A stretch of DNA of 9,140 nucleotides, taken from the NCBI GenBank assembly GCA_013205155.1, contig JABMMT010000097.1, positions 1 to 9,140 of the forward strand. The letters are read 5' to 3'. Below the pieces are notes generated by a model that searched no databases, was not told where the DNA came from, and was given only the letters and a program-made list of their open reading frames with translations. Positions 6,579 through 9,140 of the stretch are shown here, one piece after another (position 1 is the first letter of the stretch; each line of letters begins with the position of its first letter). The translations under genes and the position numbers were made by a program. The DNA is from Betaproteobacteria bacterium. GTDB lineage: Bacteria; Pseudomonadota; Gammaproteobacteria; Burkholderiales; Burkholderiaceae.

Positions 6579-7700
6579 TTAACTGCAGGGATTAGGAGCA
6601 AGACGTATTTGTAAATATCGCATTCCCAGATAGGCACCAAAAATAAATCCTGGGAGGGCCAAGAAAGATCCAAGCGCCAAAGTAGAGATACCACTCAAGC
6701 CTTGACCAACTGTACACCCCAATGCAGTAACCCCGCCAAAACCCATCAAGCCTGCGCCTACTAAATGATTCACAGTATCTTCAGTATCACGAAAGGATTC
6801 CCAGCGAAAGGTTTTAGTCAACGCTGCAACCATCGTAGAACCCAAAATCATCCCTACTACTGTAATGATTCCAAGAGTTAGCACTTTAGAGGTATCGCTA
6901 TACATCATGAGCCAGTCTAATGAATATGCATAAGGTGCCACAAAAGAGAGACTTTCCATCCGACCAGAATTGGTCAGCAAGAAAACTTCCTCAAGAGTGT
7001 TTGGGTCTTCAGCTACGTAACCAAGATGACCAGAAACCCACCAAACTGCGCAAATAGCAAAGCCTACAGAAAATCCAGCCAAAAGATTTTCGACTGTCCA
7101 AAAAGAGCGCTTTGCTAAAGCATAGGCAATAAAAGCAAATCCAATGATCAAGCCCATGACAAGATGAAGCGTGCTCCGCTCAATACTCATCGGACCACTC
7201 AGCAAGCTCGGTAAATCTTGGGGTGTATTAAAGGTAATAAAAACAGTATCAAGCGTATTGATACGAATAACACCCAAAAATCCGCGTATTGTCATATAAG
7301 CACTTAATCCCAAAACCATGAACACAATGATTGACTTCAAATTACCGCCACCAATACGAACGAGGGTTTTGCTGCCGCAGCCAGAAGAGAGAACCATTCC
7401 AAAGCCAAAGAGAACGCTTCCAACAATGGAAGATAGCCAAAGAAACTTATTACCTGTGTAAAAACTCTTAAGGGGATCTATCAAACCAAGATAAGACATC
7501 AAAGCAAATCCAAGCACTGCTACACCGATTGCCAAAAACCATTGTCTTAGACGATCCCAGCTAGACATAATGAATATATCGGATACCGCACCCATGGTAC
7601 AAAAACCTGTTTTTTGCATAACAGCACCTAGCAAAAAGGTAATCGCAAAAGTAGCCCAAAGAGCTGAATTACCTAGCGCGGCAATATCTACAACTTCCAT
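6579..7700 (-). CDS. Full-length YeeE/YedE transporter, TsuA-type (probable thiosulfate/sulfur-compound uptake)
   Basis: This 373-residue polytopic inner-membrane protein has about nine or more hydrophobic segments arranged as two related halves. Half-repeat hallmarks are visible: KTGFCTMGAVSD with Cys34, SSGCGSKTLVRIGGGNLKS with Cys108, and near the end GCTVGQGLSGISTLALGS with Cys329. A further cysteine, Cys217, sits in AICAVWW. In the studied family member TsuA/YeeE of Spirochaeta thermophila, conserved cysteines line the path that passes thiosulfate; three of the four here fall in the matching motif contexts. YedE relatives tied to selenium metabolism also exist, so selenium species are possible. 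No TusA-like TsuB partner is in the window. The ATG at 7698-7700 lacks a visible ribosome-binding site and sits 22 bases after the cytochrome stop. Confidence 0.88.
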   Translation of the reverse strand: MEVVDIAALGNSALWATFAITFLLGAVMQKTGFCTMGAVSDIFIMSSWDRLRQWFLAIGVAVLGFALMSYLGLIDPLKSFYTGNKFLWLSSIVGSVLFGFGMVLSSGCGSKTLVRIGGGNLKSIIVFMVLGLSAYMTIRGFLGVIRINTLDTVFITFNTPQDLPSLLSGPMSIERSTLHLVMGLIIGFAFIAYALAKRSFWTVENLLAGFSVGFAICAVWWVSGHLGYVAEDPNTLEEVFLLTNSGRMESLSFVAPYAYSLDWLMMYSDTSKVLTLGIITVVGMILGSTMVAALTKTFRWESFRDTEDTVNHLVGAGLMGFGGVTALGCTVGQGLSGISTLALGSFLALPGFIFGAYLGMRYLQIRLAPNPCS

Positions 7701-7722
7701 GATGAATAAATTCTAAAAAGTA

Positions 7723-8040
7723 TTAAGGTTTAAGTTTGTAAAACTGTTGGTTGAGATAAGCAACCACATCAGCTTCATCTTCTGGGAAAAGGTCTAGGCG
7801 TAATTCGGTATTACAAAGACTCACCATCCTTTTCAAATTAGCAATAGATTTCACTTTGCTATCCGAGCGGGTATAAATCATGTCGCCATTACCAAAGCCT
7901 GTTTTTTTTGCATGGCAGGCGTAGCACTTTTGCTGATCAATATTCTTACCATTTGCCAAATCAGGTGCAGCCTGAACCTGCGACACCAATAGTCCACAGA
8001 GAAGCACTGAAGAAAAGAGTTTGATAAGAGTCAATTTCAT
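7723..8040 (-). CDS. Small periplasmic monoheme cytochrome c
   Basis: This 105-residue precursor has a Sec signal peptide: basic MKLTLIK, a hydrophobic core to about residue 20, and likely cleavage after VQA (24). The mature protein is about 81 residues. CYACH at 39-43 is the covalent heme site, with His43 as proximal ligand. The usual class I distal methionine context is not obvious; candidates are Met54 and Met72, and an extra Cys76 lies in MVSLCNTELRLDLF. The C-terminal helix DEADVVAYLNQQFYKL is like that of class I cytochromes. Cys15 in the signal core (VLLCG) is not a good lipobox. The gene lies 58 bases after the hydrolase gene and just before the transporters. A role in periplasmic electron transfer with sulfur oxidation is inferred from neighbours; the exact subfamily is not recognised. 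Confidence 0.85.
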   Translation of the reverse strand: MKLTLIKLFSSVLLCGLLVSQVQAAPDLANGKNIDQQKCYACHAKKTGFGNGDMIYTRSDSKVKSIANLKRMVSLCNTELRLDLFPEDEADVVAYLNQQFYKLKP

Positions 8041-8098
8041 TAAAAATCAAGGATTTAGCATTAATTCTCTATTTTAAAGCCCTTAGCCTTAAATTGCC

Positions 8099-9088
8099 CT
8101 ATTCTGACTGAATCGAGAGATAGACGTTATAGGCATTCATCCGATTGGCAGCCCTAAATAAGGGCATTCCTTCATATTCAGACCAATCAGCCTGCTGGTA
8201 AGCCTCTTCAAAAGGATCCAGATTGAGGGCAGCTTTGGACATAGACTCCCGCAGATATTTTAGATAATTTCTGGTGAAGGTGATGTCCTCGCTTGGATTG
8301 GTGGAATAAGCCCCATGCCCAGGAACGATAATCTTAGGCTTCAATTTTTCAATTTTATCTAAGGCAACTAACCAACCCTTACTATCTGCATTGCCTACAA
8401 AGGGAATACGACCTCGAAAGACTAAATCCCCAACAAAAAGTACTTTTTCGGAAGGGATATAGACCATTAGATCTTCTAGGGCATGAGCCGGACCTACCCT
8501 ACTAATGATGAACTCAACGCCACCAAGCTTGAACTTTGACTTTTGATCAATCCAGACATCAGCTGCAACTAACTGAGTGCTCGCATTAACCCAAGGGGCA
8601 AAATCGATCCGCGAGGCGATTAATCTCTGTTTTGCTGTTTCAGAAGAAAGGTAACTTCTACCCTCACCTTGCGCATAAATCTTTGCTCCTATTTTCTTAA
8701 ACTCTTGTAGACCATAAATATGATCTGCATGATAGTGAGTCACAATCACCGCTACAACTTTTTGAGGCGTAATCCGAGCAATTTCTTGGATCAGCTTTTT
8801 AGCCAAAACAGGAGAGCCAAGGGCATCGACGACGACGACCCCTTTGGGGGTGATAACAAAACCAGCATTGGATATAAAGTTTTGATTAGCGCTACTCCCC
8901 ATTTCTGGGAAACCTTGAACAAAATAAGTATGCGGGGCAACTTGAATCGGCTTTAATTGAATTGAATCTTCTGACGGCTTTGCTTGAGCCTGTACGAGAC
9001 CAAGAAATATAAGGGATCCCATTAGGATCGCTATCGAATACCTCAGCAAACGAAAACAAGAAAAATCAAGTCTCATTCCAATTTGCAT
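8099..9088 (-). CDS. Periplasmic metallo-beta-lactamase-fold hydrolase, SoxH-like
   Basis: This 329-residue protein begins with a signal peptide or anchor: basic residues, then a hydrophobic run at about 17-32, with likely cleavage after AQA (36). The MBL fold follows with all metal ligands present: THYHADH (His118, His120, Asp122, His123), GPAHALED (His202), FVGDLVF (Asp221) and VPGHG (His258). The domain order and exported location fit the SoxH and quinoprotein-relay hydrolases, which occur near sulfur-oxidation or PQQ-enzyme genes and whose reactions are poorly defined. It is not a clear antibiotic beta-lactamase. A C-terminal helical extension of about 55 residues (from about 275) follows the fold. 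The start is ATG 9086-9088, which shares a base with the upstream gene's stop (TAATG), implying coupling; ATG at codon 5 is a possible alternative. The neighbouring cytochrome and transporters support a sulfur role, by inference. Confidence 0.87.
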   Translation of the reverse strand: MQIGMRLDFSCFRLLRYSIAILMGSLIFLGLVQAQAKPSEDSIQLKPIQVAPHTYFVQGFPEMGSSANQNFISNAGFVITPKGVVVVDALGSPVLAKKLIQEIARITPQKVVAVIVTHYHADHIYGLQEFKKIGAKIYAQGEGRSYLSSETAKQRLIASRIDFAPWVNASTQLVAADVWIDQKSKFKLGGVEFIISRVGPAHALEDLMVYIPSEKVLFVGDLVFRGRIPFVGNADSKGWLVALDKIEKLKPKIIVPGHGAYSTNPSEDITFTRNYLKYLRESMSKAALNLDPFEEAYQQADWSEYEGMPLFRAANRMNAYNVYLSIQSE

Positions 9089-9108
9089 TAAGGCTTAATG
9101 TATGCAAA
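9082..9108. repeat. Nested inverted repeats over the SoxH-like gene's start codon
   Basis: Outer arms TTTGCAT (9082-9088) and ATGCAAA (9102-9108) are perfect 7-base complements. Inside and overlapping them, CATTAAG and CTTAATG (9086-9100) flank a single base. In the leftward RNA the hydrolase AUG would lie in the 3' arm of either hairpin, next to the preceding gene's stop codon. A role in coupled translation is inference. Confidence 0.45.
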
Positions 9109-9138
9109 CCCATCTTTATATTGCAGATCGGCAACGCG
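9088..9138 (-). CDS. C-terminal end of an unidentified upstream gene (partial)
   Basis: On the minus strand a frame is open from the window edge for 16 codons and ends at TAA 9088-9090, whose last A is the first base of the hydrolase start codon. The tail RVADLQYKDGFAYIKP reads like a genuine globular protein end. The overlap and shared direction suggest it is the preceding member of the same operon. Sixteen residues are too few to name a family. A second minus-strand frame also stays open, so the choice rests on the TAATG arrangement. Confidence 0.6.
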   Translation of the reverse strand, partial: RVADLQYKDGFAYIKP

Positions 9139-9140
9139 GA

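Noticed and set aside
8041..8098. A short symmetric-looking motif (AAGGCTAAGGGCTT on the minus strand) between the hydrolase and cytochrome genes.
   Set aside because: The arms do not pair properly beyond three bases, and no U-tract follows; it is not a terminator.
9102..9140. A possible divergent rightward gene starting at ATG 9102 (MQTHLYIADRQRG), with AAGG eight bases upstream.
   Set aside because: It overlaps antisense to the minus-strand frame that ends in the TAATG overlap with the hydrolase gene. Two oppositely directed genes starting within about 14 bases would leave no promoter space. The operon-tail reading is better, though only more sequence would settle it.

Overview
The window looks like a piece of a betaproteobacterial chromosome. 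Protein families, moderate-to-low GC and tight gene packing fit Burkholderiaceae, and a Polynucleobacter-like freshwater bacterium is my best guess from general resemblance only. Coding density is very high, and I see no mobile element, CRISPR array, tRNA or rRNA. No intergenic stretch reaches 300 bases; the longest is about 98 bases.

Left part (1-3763): the last codons of an unidentified rightward gene converge, with a 4-base gap, on a leftward YbiT-type ABC-F ATPase. Behind the ATPase lies a leftward YhhQ-type queuosine-precursor transporter. This is divergent from a rightward glutaryl-CoA dehydrogenase gene, and an operator-like inverted repeat sits between the two. The dehydrogenase gene then converges, 7 bases apart, on the next block.

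Right part (3771-9140): nine consecutive leftward genes with gaps of 0 to 62 bases, probably one or two transcription units. In transcription order they are: the tail of an unidentified protein; a periplasmic SoxH-like metallo-beta-lactamase-fold hydrolase; a small periplasmic c-type cytochrome; a full-length YeeE/YedE (TsuA-type) transporter; a split YeeE/YedE pair (PmpA/PmpB-like); a stand-alone DUF442 (TIGR01244) rhodanese-loop sulfurtransferase; a hotdog-fold acyl-CoA thioesterase; and the tRNA 2-selenouridine synthase MnmH.

How they may work together: the middle genes form a coherent reduced-sulfur module, with import of thiosulfate-like sulfur through cysteine-lined YeeE/YedE channels, persulfide handling by a Cys-loop sulfurtransferase, and periplasmic redox or hydrolase chemistry. 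MnmH, itself a rhodanese-domain enzyme acting on 2-thiouridine in tRNA, lies at the distal end. This raises the possibility that the module supplies sulfur, or even selenium, to tRNA modification; that link is inference from gene order. No gene here is clearly a new family. The points of interest are the gene combination, an atypical cytochrome, and start-site and palindrome structures.
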